This document shows positions 1 through 7,062 of a DNA stretch of 38,995 bases, piece by piece; the first letter of the stretch is position 1, and each line of letters starts with the position of its first letter. The DNA is from a virus, in IMG/VR virus record IMGVR_UViG_3300044630_005613, positions 1-38,995 of that record. One strand, given 5' to 3'. The notes under the pieces are model-generated. The model ran no database searches. It was not told the origin of the DNA and was given only the letters and a program-made list of their open reading frames with translations. Position numbers and translations under genes: made by a program.

Positions 1-2
1 GA

Positions 3-53
3 TATGATAGAATTTGGGATTGTGGTAAATATAGATATGAGGTAAAATTTTAA
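3..53 (+). CDS. 3' end of an unidentified upstream gene (partial)
   Basis: A reading frame enters from the left edge and ends at a TAA at 51-53. The sixteen residues read YDRIWDCGKYRYEVKF, with an aromatic/basic composition that looks like a real protein C-terminus. The other two forward frames stop at 5-7 and 43-45 and give less protein-like peptides. The short remnant cannot be assigned a function. The next gene starts after a promoter-like box at 87-96, so this gene belongs to a separate upstream unit. Confidence 0.4.
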   Translation, partial: YDRIWDCGKYRYEVKF

Positions 54-86
54 TGCTACTTTAGCGTAAAACAATCTTTTTCCTCT

Positions 87-96
87 CTATTTATAA
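87..96 (+). promoter_or_regulatory. Late-promoter-like box CTATTTATAA
   Basis: CTATTTATAA starts 25 bases before the ATG at 112. It is one of a family of TATTTAT-core boxes found before most virion genes here. Its role as a -10-type late promoter is inferred from this recurrence and from the loose resemblance to the T4 late element TATAAATA (reverse complement TATTTATA). Confidence 0.5.
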
Positions 97-111
97 GGAG
101 AATGAATTGCT

Positions 112-771
112 ATGAGTCTTAGAAAAATCATAAGAGAAAATATAGAAAATATTACAGGGACAGATCAATTATTTGATATTGATGGTTTTGAGTTTGTTAA
201 TAAAAAAACAGATAAAAATAATAATATTCTTTGGAAATATTCAAAATCAATAAAAAGTGGTTCAAGTAATAGGAAGGATAATGACTATATTTTTAATGTT
301 TTTATAGCAAAAACACCTAATGAAAATTGGTATTATAAATTTTTTGTTTATTGGAAAACACATACTTCTGACTTCACAAGCGGAAAAGGTAAAGATTTTG
401 ATTTACAATTTGGCCCTTTCGATTCATTAGAGGCGATGGAAAAAGATTTAATGCATAACCTAAACCACAACACGCTATATTCATTCAATAATTACAAGGA
501 TAATAATAAAATTCAACTAGATAATGAAATTTTTACAATGGTTGATAGGATTAGAGGAATGTATGATAAGTTAAACTCTTGTTCAGATTCTTATTTTGAT
601 GATTTAAAGAAAGAATTACCAAATTTATTCAAAGAAAAACCTGAAGTTCAATTATATATTGACGAATCTTACCCTGATGAAGATGATAAACAACAATTAT
701 TATTAATGCTTAGCAAGATAGGGTCTTTGGATAATCTGAAGGAAATAGAGTCAATCAAATCAATATTTTAA
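112..771 (+). CDS. Hypothetical protein with IIRE-type N-terminus
   Basis: This 219-residue protein is not recognised. It is rich in Asn, Lys and Asp, with no signal peptide or membrane segment. It opens with MSLRKIIRENIENI, a basic amphipathic helix. A similar N-terminus occurs in the protein at 20258-20719 and a related helix ends the protein at 22729-24837. The middle has aromatic stretches (WYYKFFVYWK) and a LQFGPFDSLEAMEKDL segment that resembles a small alpha/beta domain. It is the only gene in the window with a clear Shine-Dalgarno sequence, AAGGAG at 95-100, 11 bases before the ATG. It stands just before the neck genes and has its own promoter-like box. A virion or head-associated role is possible from position only. 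Confidence 0.8.
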   Translation: MSLRKIIRENIENITGTDQLFDIDGFEFVNKKTDKNNNILWKYSKSIKSGSSNRKDNDYIFNVFIAKTPNENWYYKFFVYWKTHTSDFTSGKGKDFDLQFGPFDSLEAMEKDLMHNLNHNTLYSFNNYKDNNKIQLDNEIFTMVDRIRGMYDKLNSCSDSYFDDLKKELPNLFKEKPEVQLYIDESYPDEDDKQQLLLMLSKIGSLDNLKEIESIKSIF

Positions 772-772
772 A

Positions 773-782
773 CTATTTATAA
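773..782 (+). promoter_or_regulatory. Late-promoter-like box CTATTTATAA
   Basis: An exact copy of the ten-base box at 87-96. It lies directly after the stop codon of the preceding gene, and its first base is 19 bases before the ATG at 792. If it acts as a -10 element the transcript would be almost leaderless. Confidence 0.55.
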
Positions 783-791
783 TAAAAAAAT

Positions 792-1070
792 ATGGCAACT
801 TTTAATGCAAATTATGGTATTGTAAACCTTACGTCTGGAACATACGGAGTTGATGTTTTAGGAAATAATCTAACAGCCACTACTGTTCATGAGATTTATT
901 GTCTGACAAGTGGTAGTATTACTATTTCTGCAACAGGTGGAGGTCAGGCTACAATACCAATGACTTCAGGGCAGTCAATAAATTGTATGGTTAGACAGGT
1001 AACTGTAAATAGCGGTACTTACATTGGTTTTAGGTCTAAATTAGACAGTAGAGGTCCTTTATTTGGTTAA
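792..1070 (+). CDS. Small beta-rich protein, probable virion component
   Basis: This 92-residue protein is rich in Gly, Ser, Thr and Val, with few charged residues (for example SGSITISATGGGQATIPM). Alternating hydrophobic and small polar residues suggest a single beta-sandwich. There is no signal peptide. It is separated from the neck gene by only 11 bases, so the two are probably co-transcribed from the box at 773-782. Small beta-rich proteins next to neck genes are often decoration or head-tail joining parts, but no family is recognised and the role is inference from composition and position. The start is preceded by A-rich DNA with no Shine-Dalgarno sequence. Confidence 0.75.
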   Translation: MATFNANYGIVNLTSGTYGVDVLGNNLTATTVHEIYCLTSGSITISATGGGQATIPMTSGQSINCMVRQVTVNSGTYIGFRSKLDSRGPLFG

Positions 1071-1081
1071 TAATTATTTTT

Positions 1082-2278
1082 ATGGGAATATTTTGTGATG
1101 AAGAAAGCTGCTTGGTAGGAATGCCAGACGCAGATAGAGCTAAGTTAATACGAAGAATTCGTAGATTCTTAGGTGAGCCTGTTATGGGCGTTGAGCTTGA
1201 CGACGAACAAGTCGAAGAGGCTATTTGTATGGCTATAGAAGAGTATTCTACATTTATTAATAATTGGGTGATTAACAACAGGTTGGGTGAGATGCTAGGC
1301 CTTCCTTCTGAGTATGATTTTACCCTAAAATATGTTTCAAATAGTTTATATTTTGAAAAATCATTTGCAACTTCTTATGGTGAGCAAGTTGGTCTAGGTG
1401 CTGATAGTGTAAGAGAATCTAAAATGGGTTCGATTGTTCTTACAGCTGGAACTCAGGACTATATTATACCAGAAGACAGAGAGGTAAATGAAGTTCTTTG
1501 GTTTACTCCTAGTTTTGTAAACTTGTTTGGTCTAGATCCATTCGCAAATACAAATATTGCATTTACGGAATTTGGCGCTTCTTTTGCGGGATATACATTA
1601 TATCACGTAATGCCTGTTTTCGATACGATTTTAACAGCACAAGCTGCTGAATTAAGAAATAGAGTAAGAGGTTCTGAATATTCATATATTTTAAAGCCAG
1701 GGCCAAATGGAACAAAAAGATTAAGATTACTTCCTATACCATATCCTACAAACCCTTCTTCTGGTGCAAATATGGGAATTGGTGGTGGATTTGGAACTCC
1801 AGGAACTGTTTTTTATTATTACTACGATAAAGCAAACTACTACGGAAATCCTTTATATAGTGGAAATACGGCAAATCCAAACTTTTCAGGATACTCAGGT
1901 AGTTTATCGGGAAATCAAGGAAATGGATTAGTTTCTTCTCCTGCTGATGTTCAATTAAATTTCATTACTTGGAATCAATTAAATTCCGTAGCTCAAAGAT
2001 GGGTTAAGAGATACGCTCTAGCGCTTTGTAAGGAAATACTAGGATTGGGTATCAGAGGTAAGTTTAATGGCGCCCTACCTATACCTGGGGCTGAATTAAC
2101 ACTAAACAAAGATGACTTAATTTCTACTGGAAGAGAAGATCAGTCAAAGCTTATAGAGGAGCTTTCTGCTCAATTGGCTGAATTATCTTACGAGAAGATA
2201 TTGGAGAAAAGAGCAATGATGCAAGAGTCAATAAATAAAACTTTAGGATTTGGCCCTATGGGTATATCCACTTTTTAA
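1082..2278 (+). CDS. T4 gp13-like neck protein
   Basis: This 398-residue protein carries the N-terminal pattern typical of T4-type gp13 neck proteins: RRIRRFLGEPVMGVELDDE around residues 23-41, then a helix with EEAICMAIEEYSTF. In T4, gp13 and gp14 form the neck that seals the filled head and receives the tail. A Gly/Tyr/Asn-rich insertion at about residues 225-285 (with FYYYYDKANYYGNP) looks like a surface loop. The C-terminal part is helical and charged. T4 gp13 is about 309 residues, so this copy is longer. It is followed by a gp14-like gene after 7 bases, matching T4 order. No Shine-Dalgarno is present. Confidence 0.75.
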   Translation: MGIFCDEESCLVGMPDADRAKLIRRIRRFLGEPVMGVELDDEQVEEAICMAIEEYSTFINNWVINNRLGEMLGLPSEYDFTLKYVSNSLYFEKSFATSYGEQVGLGADSVRESKMGSIVLTAGTQDYIIPEDREVNEVLWFTPSFVNLFGLDPFANTNIAFTEFGASFAGYTLYHVMPVFDTILTAQAAELRNRVRGSEYSYILKPGPNGTKRLRLLPIPYPTNPSSGANMGIGGGFGTPGTVFYYYYDKANYYGNPLYSGNTANPNFSGYSGSLSGNQGNGLVSSPADVQLNFITWNQLNSVAQRWVKRYALALCKEILGLGIRGKFNGALPIPGAELTLNKDDLISTGREDQSKLIEELSAQLAELSYEKILEKRAMMQESINKTLGFGPMGISTF

Positions 2279-2285
2279 TCTTTAG

Positions 2286-2855
2286 ATGTCAGATTTAACA
2301 GAAATAGGTAAAAATCCTGAGAATTTTAGTTCTCACGAAGCAGTTCCAAAAGGGATTAAACTTTTTTTTGGAGAAAAAGAAGCAAATTTCTTTTCTGCGA
2401 CAGGTAGAGAGATAACTGAAAGTGTTCTTCAAGAAAGCTTTCTATTGTATAGAATAGATTTACAAAAGACAAAGACTCACAAATTATATGGTGAGGCAAA
2501 AAGAAAAGTATGGCTTCCTGAAATTCAAGTGTTTGGTAGAATAAATGTAGAGACTCAAGATCCTACATATCAAGTCGCTGGCGGTATTGAGAAGAAAGGG
2601 TTGGGTAACTTAACTGCACATATCTACATAGATCAACTTGAGGAATTAGGTTTGATTACAAAACAAGAGGGTACAAATGTTATAGTATCTGGAATTAAAA
2701 TGGGTCACTTTATTGGTTATAAAGGACAATTCTACAAGATTGTTGATGATGGTTATTCTCAGATATCAAATGAATTCTCTTGGGCTGGTGACAGAAGGTT
2801 CTTTGTTACTGTCAAGGCTGTTGAGGTTGATGAAGATATTTTCCAAGGAAGATAA
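2286..2855 (+). CDS. T4 gp14-like neck / head-completion protein
   Basis: This 189-residue protein starts 7 bases after the gp13-like gene and is presumably translated from the same message. The central segment, KLYGEAKRKVWLPEIQVFGR, followed by a beta-rich region with LEELGL and GHFIGYKGQFYKIVDDG, resembles gp14-type neck proteins of T4-related phages, whose partner is gp13. T4 gp14 is about 256 residues, so this copy is shorter. No signal peptide or membrane segment is seen. The assignment rests on weak motif resemblance plus synteny with gp13 upstream and gp15-like downstream. Another head-tail connector function is possible. Confidence 0.55.
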   Translation: MSDLTEIGKNPENFSSHEAVPKGIKLFFGEKEANFFSATGREITESVLQESFLLYRIDLQKTKTHKLYGEAKRKVWLPEIQVFGRINVETQDPTYQVAGGIEKKGLGNLTAHIYIDQLEELGLITKQEGTNVIVSGIKMGHFIGYKGQFYKIVDDGYSQISNEFSWAGDRRFFVTVKAVEVDEDIFQGR

Positions 2856-3221
2856 TATGGTTTGAGTAAAATTAATCTTATTACTACTAGTAATATACTT
2901 TACTATAGGTATGGTATTTTACTACCAATTCTTTAGGTAAAAATTTAAAAACTTGAACGCCCCCCTTACCCCCCAAAGGTTTGATAAACCCTTGTTTGCC
3001 AAGCAAATATGACTATTTCTAATCATTGAGATAAGGAGGTGTTAACTTTAAAAATTATTACCTGATGATACTACCATATCCCCAGTGTAAAACCTTCATA
3101 TACGAAATCAACGCCCCTAAGAAAAACGCTATATGAAGTAAAAATCCATGACAAATATAATACAAACATTTTTTTATTACAACTTTTTTGAAACTATTTA
3201 TTTAAAATAACTACAGAAAGT
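2856..3221 (+). other. 366-bp intergenic region with clustered inverted repeats
   Basis: No convincing gene is present. The stretch holds several short inverted repeats: 2879-2886/2888-2895 (8-bp arms, 1-nt centre), 2912-2916/2923-2927, 2978-2982/2986-2990 (GGTTT gat AAACC), 2995-2999/3003-3007 (TTTGC caa GCAAA, extendable by a G-U and a U-A pair) and 3094-3102/3130-3138 (9-bp arms). It also has two C6 runs at 2960-2974, a direct repeat AACGCCCC (2956, 3110), and AAGGAGGTG at 3033-3041 that precedes no plausible gene. The only small frame of note, 3065-3136 (23 codons), lies too far from that site. A structured RNA, a DNA-processing site or the remains of a gene are all possible. Confidence 0.45.
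3194..3203 (+). promoter_or_regulatory. Late-promoter-like box CTATTTATTT
   Basis: CTATTTATTT begins 28 bases before the ATG at 3222, at the end of the long intergenic region. It belongs to the TATTTAT-core family. Confidence 0.5.
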
Positions 3222-3941
3222 ATGTCAATCCTTGATAATATAGGGAAAAATTTGGATAGAGATTTTGAAAATCACAATTATTTGCCTCAAGGTATTTTCC
3301 TAGAAGACATTGATGTAGCTATTGTAGATTATATAAAAAATCTGAATTTAACCGTTGAGGATGAAACTGGGAATCAAAAAACAGTTCCTGTTATATTTTT
3401 AGCTCAAGAATTATGGGCTGAAAAAAAAATGAATTGGAAAGATTTCAGATTTGAGTACGGAGAAGAGCTTTCAAGACCTTTTATCGCTATTGCAAGAAAG
3501 ACAGTAAAACCTGGAACATCTCCCTTAAAAAGAACAATTCCTATAAAAAGGCAATTTAAATTTGTTAAAGTGCCGACATTTGACGGAACACTTAAGGGTT
3601 ATTCTTTATACAAAATACCACAACCTACTTGGGTTGACGTGGAATATGATATGATTTTGGCCGCTTATTACATGGTTGATGTCAATGCATACTACGAAAA
3701 AGTATTGCGTGACGGCTATTCTAATGGTCAGGGATATTTAAATATAAATGGGCATCATATCGCTTCAAAAATATCAGATCCATCACAAACATTACAAGAA
3801 GAATTGGCTTCGGAAAAGTTATATCAAGTAACAATACCAATAATTGTTCATGGAAAACTACTAGATCCCTCAAGTTTTGAGAAAGTAAACACAATCAATA
3901 AGATTTCAATTAAAATTTCTGAGCAAAAAAGTAGGAAATGA
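3222..3941 (+). CDS. T4 gp15-like tail completion / sheath terminator protein (tentative)
   Basis: This 239-residue protein has the pattern of contractile-tail terminator proteins. An N-terminal segment (YLPQGIFLEDIDVAIVDYI) is followed by VPVIFLAQELWAEKKMNW, a stretch with SRPFIAIARKTVKPGTSP, and a C-terminal beta-rich domain (YQVTIPIIVHGKLLDPSSF). T4 gp15 is about 272 residues and caps the finished tail before head joining. The position between the neck genes and the tail sheath matches gene 15 in the T4 order 13-14-15-18. No family-specific catalytic site is expected. The call combines weak sequence resemblance with synteny; another tail-completion protein of the gp3 type is the main alternative. 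Confidence 0.5.
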   Translation: MSILDNIGKNLDRDFENHNYLPQGIFLEDIDVAIVDYIKNLNLTVEDETGNQKTVPVIFLAQELWAEKKMNWKDFRFEYGEELSRPFIAIARKTVKPGTSPLKRTIPIKRQFKFVKVPTFDGTLKGYSLYKIPQPTWVDVEYDMILAAYYMVDVNAYYEKVLRDGYSNGQGYLNINGHHIASKISDPSQTLQEELASEKLYQVTIPIIVHGKLLDPSSFEKVNTINKISIKISEQKSRK

Positions 3942-3952
3942 TATTTTTTTTA

Positions 3953-3962
3953 ATATTTATAA
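3953..3962 (+). promoter_or_regulatory. Late-promoter-like box ATATTTATAA
   Basis: ATATTTATAA begins 26 bases before the ATG at 3979, in the 37-bp gap after the gp15-like gene. It is a variant of the TATTTAT-core box and is the nearest such signal upstream of the tail sheath gene. Confidence 0.45.
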
Positions 3963-3978
3963 ATAAAACTTTAAGTAG

Positions 3979-4245
3979 ATGAAAGTGAGGAACAGAAGAA
4001 ATGGAACAAATACAATAGCATACAAGCTTGGAGGTGTTGCCAAATCTGAAATAATTCCTGCAGGTTCAGTGGTGAATTTGACCGACTTAACTGACTTTAA
4101 TCAGATTGTAAATAAACAAGATTTTAACAGAGGTTGGTTTGAATTGATTGAAGAAAATAAAAAAGAAGAATTGATTTTTAATAGCGAACTAGAAAAGGCA
4201 AAGAAAGAAGCTAAAAACTATTCGACAGAAACAATAAAAAAGTAA
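3979..4245 (+). CDS. Small hypothetical protein before the tail sheath
   Basis: This 88-residue protein is not recognised. The first 60 residues form a likely beta-rich domain (KVRNRRNGTNTIAYKLGG, then SEIIPAGSVVNLTDLTD), followed by NRGWFELI and a Lys/Glu-rich helical tail. There is no membrane segment. The 21-bp gap to the sheath gene contains no promoter box, so the two probably share the transcript starting near 3953-3962. A small virion or tail-assembly protein is a reasonable guess from position, with no direct evidence. Confidence 0.7.
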   Translation: MKVRNRRNGTNTIAYKLGGVAKSEIIPAGSVVNLTDLTDFNQIVNKQDFNRGWFELIEENKKEELIFNSELEKAKKEAKNYSTETIKK

Positions 4246-4266
4246 AAACAAATAATAAATAGAAAT

Positions 4267-6951
4267 ATGAGTACAATATTCGTTTCACCAGGTGTATACA
4301 CAAAAGAACAGGACTTTTCAGTTTTTGCTTCTAGGATTGGTATCACTAGATTAGGATTGGTTGGTAAAACCCTAAAAGGACCTGCATTTGAAAGCGTAAA
4401 AGTGACAAGTACAGATGAATTCCTTTTGAGATTTGGTGGTACCAATGTAAAATATCCTATGCCTTATGTTGCTAACTCTTTCTTGTCACAATCAAACGAA
4501 TTGAATGTGGTAAGAATTTTGGGTACAACTGGTTTTCAAAATTCATCTGCTTGGATTATTGCCGCAGACAGATCTATAGAGTATGAAGGCTCTACTACCG
4601 CAACTGGTATAACTTTCAGCATTAACTCACTTACTGCTCCCGCTACTTACAATATCACCCTTTCTGCTGAGACAAGTGGTGGTACGGTTGGTATAATAAC
4701 TGCTACAACAGTTGGTAATAATACTGCAGTTGCTTTTATAGCACCTACAACTTCTGCTCAGCTATTAACAGGTCTTACTGCTTCTGCAGGATTCAATGCT
4801 TTGGGTATTAGTGCGACTGGTGGAAATACAACTGGAATTAGCGCATCTACTATTACATTGGCAGCTACAAATGTTGAACCTAGAGGCTCTGAGTCAGGTT
4901 CTACGCTGGCAATAATTAGAAGTAAGAAAAATCAAATTTCAGGAAACTTTTACTACACTGCTGAAAATCAAATTAAAATTGGAGCAATAACTTCAGCTTT
5001 AGCACCATTTGTTCTTTCAGCTTCAACAGGTCCATTATCTTTGATTACAAATAGTGGTTACACTGTATCTCTCGATGAAACACGTGACGATTATATCGTT
5101 AAGATTTTAGGAAAGAGTCCAGAGGTAACAACTGGAAATCCAGACTTCTATGTTGAAAGAATTTATCCTCACTTTGTAAGAGAGGCTGCTGCTAGACAAG
5201 AAATTTCAGGAATTAATCCTCAAATAGTTTACTCTACAGAAGCAGCTTATGAAGATTTTGAAGATTCATACACGAACGCAATTACACCTTGGATTGTATC
5301 TAGAGTTATTGGTGCAAACGTAAGAAGATTGTTTAGAGTACAAACTATTTCTGATGGTGATGCTTCTTCAAATGAAGTAAAAATTTCGATTGCAAATATT
5401 GATATCGTAAATTATACATTTGATTTAATTGTAAGAAATTATTTTGACACTGACGCAACTGCTTCTTCTACAGCATTAGAAAGATGGTCAAATGTGTCTT
5501 TAAATCCTGAGCAACCTAACTATATCGCAAAAATAATCGGTACAACTGATGAAACTTATCCAAGAAGATCAATGTTCATCACTGTTGACATGGAAGAAAA
5601 TCACCCTGTAAACACTGTGCCTGCTGGATTTGAGGGTTATTCTTTGAGAAACTCTGGAATTAGTGGTATCACAGAAACAAATGTTTACTATAAGACTGAA
5701 TATTTCCCAACGGATTCTAAATTCAAAACTTATTTAGGTCTTTCTGAGCTTGGATATACAAGTTTAACCCAGAATCAGATTTCTGTGAAAAACTCAGTTA
5801 AATCTTTAGAGTTTGACTTATTTGCTTATGACGGAGGCGTTTCTTCTGGAATGACTTCAATCAAAGGTTTCCACATGGAGAATACAGCAGATGCTACTCT
5901 TTTCATTAGTGGTGATAAAAATAGTTTAACAGGTTATACAAATGCTGCTGGAACTTTGATTGACAAAGCGCTTCTTAAATTTACAGTTGCACCTGCTGGA
6001 GGATTTGACGGATGGAATAAATACCAACAATACGACAACTTGTACGAAGAGTTTACAGATGCTTACGCTGATAATGTTAATTCTTTCAAATCAGGTATTG
6101 ATTTGATGGCTAGTCCTGAAGAAGTAGACATTAACTTGTTCGCAACTCCAGGTATAGATTTCTCTAATAATGATTCAATTATTACATATGCTCTTGAAAT
6201 TATTGAAGATAGAGCAGATACTTTGTACATCATGGATGCACCTAGATTAACTATTGGAACAGAAAAAGGAACTGCAGATGAAGTTACATCTATCCTTGAG
6301 TCTACTGGAATCGATTCTAACTATGCTGCTACATATTGGCCTTGGGTTCAATTACAAGATCCAACAAGTGGTAAGTACACTTATCAATCGCCTACATTTA
6401 TGGTTGTTAGAAGTATGGCTTATACTGACAATGTTGCAGCTCCTTGGATTGCACCTGCAGGTGAACTTAGAGGTCTTGCTCCAGCGAATGTTGTAAGAGC
6501 CGATGTTAAGCTTAAGAAAACAGATAGAGATACATTGTATCAAGGTAGAGTAAACCCAATCGCAACTTCAATTCAAGTTGGTGTTAAGATTGATGGTCAA
6601 AAAACTCTTCAAGTTAGACAATCTGCTCTTGACAGAATCAACGTTAGAAGATTGTTGTTACAAGTAAGAAGATTGGTTGCTGCGGCATCTCAAACTTTAG
6701 TGTTCGAACAAAACGACCAAACATTGAGAGATCAATTCTTGGCAAGAGTAGAGCCTATCTTGTTGCAAATCCAAAACCAAAGAGGTTTAACAGCGTTCAA
6801 GGTGGTTATGGATGATTCAAACAACACTAATGAGACAATCGATAGAAATACATTGGTAGGTAAGATTCAATTGAAACCAACAAGAACTGCAGAGTTTATA
6901 GACTTGACATTCCAAGTCTTGCCAACTGGAGCAAACTTCGAAGATTTTTAA
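4267..6951 (+). CDS. Tail sheath protein (T4 gp18-like)
   Basis: This 894-residue protein is a contractile tail sheath subunit. The N-terminus VSPGVYTKEQDFS and the following GLVGKTLKGPAF are hallmarks of the phage sheath family. The C-terminal third has the conserved core with APWIAPAGELRG, then NVRRLLLQVRRLVAAASQ and FEQND in the region that forms the inter-subunit handshake. T4 gp18 is 659 residues. The extra length includes a Thr/Ser/Ala/Gly-rich block at about residues 105-213 that looks like an exposed beta domain. The sheath surrounds the tube encoded on the opposite strand at 9774-10262. A terminator follows at 6978-7005. The start is not preceded by a Shine-Dalgarno sequence. Confidence 0.95.
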   Translation: MSTIFVSPGVYTKEQDFSVFASRIGITRLGLVGKTLKGPAFESVKVTSTDEFLLRFGGTNVKYPMPYVANSFLSQSNELNVVRILGTTGFQNSSAWIIAADRSIEYEGSTTATGITFSINSLTAPATYNITLSAETSGGTVGIITATTVGNNTAVAFIAPTTSAQLLTGLTASAGFNALGISATGGNTTGISASTITLAATNVEPRGSESGSTLAIIRSKKNQISGNFYYTAENQIKIGAITSALAPFVLSASTGPLSLITNSGYTVSLDETRDDYIVKILGKSPEVTTGNPDFYVERIYPHFVREAAARQEISGINPQIVYSTEAAYEDFEDSYTNAITPWIVSRVIGANVRRLFRVQTISDGDASSNEVKISIANIDIVNYTFDLIVRNYFDTDATASSTALERWSNVSLNPEQPNYIAKIIGTTDETYPRRSMFITVDMEENHPVNTVPAGFEGYSLRNSGISGITETNVYYKTEYFPTDSKFKTYLGLSELGYTSLTQNQISVKNSVKSLEFDLFAYDGGVSSGMTSIKGFHMENTADATLFISGDKNSLTGYTNAAGTLIDKALLKFTVAPAGGFDGWNKYQQYDNLYEEFTDAYADNVNSFKSGIDLMASPEEVDINLFATPGIDFSNNDSIITYALEIIEDRADTLYIMDAPRLTIGTEKGTADEVTSILESTGIDSNYAATYWPWVQLQDPTSGKYTYQSPTFMVVRSMAYTDNVAAPWIAPAGELRGLAPANVVRADVKLKKTDRDTLYQGRVNPIATSIQVGVKIDGQKTLQVRQSALDRINVRRLLLQVRRLVAAASQTLVFEQNDQTLRDQFLARVEPILLQIQNQRGLTAFKVVMDDSNNTNETIDRNTLVGKIQLKPTRTAEFIDLTFQVLPTGANFEDF

Positions 6952-6977
6952 TCTTAGAAATAAATAATAAAAAGAAT

Positions 6978-7005
6978 AGGGAGGTAATTATTATCTCCCT
7001 TTTTT
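6978..7005 (+). terminator. Intrinsic terminator after the tail sheath gene
   Basis: A 6-bp stem, AGGGAG (6978-6983) with CTCCCT (6995-7000), encloses an 11-base A/T loop and is followed by T residues to 7005. It ends the transcript that includes the sheath gene. Confidence 0.8.
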
Positions 7006-7037
7006 ATTAACCAAAATAGGATAAAAAGTTTTTAATT

Positions 7038-7047
7038 CTATTTATAT
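7038..7047 (+). promoter_or_regulatory. Late-promoter-like box CTATTTATAT
   Basis: CTATTTATAT begins 25 bases before the ATG at 7063. Because an intrinsic terminator ends at 7005, the fibre gene needs its own promoter, which makes this box a strong example of the motif. Confidence 0.6.
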
Positions 7048-7062
7048 AAAAGTTTTTATTAT

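Noticed and set aside
3065-3136. A 23-codon frame in the long intergenic region
   Set aside because: The SD-like AAGGAGGTG is 24 bases upstream, too far for initiation, and the frame overlaps the 3094-3138 inverted repeat. It was left as part of the non-coding region.
2856-3221. A tRNA gene in the intergenic region
   Set aside because: Short hairpins are present, but no cloverleaf with a T-arm TTC motif, anticodon arm and paired acceptor stem could be assembled on either strand.
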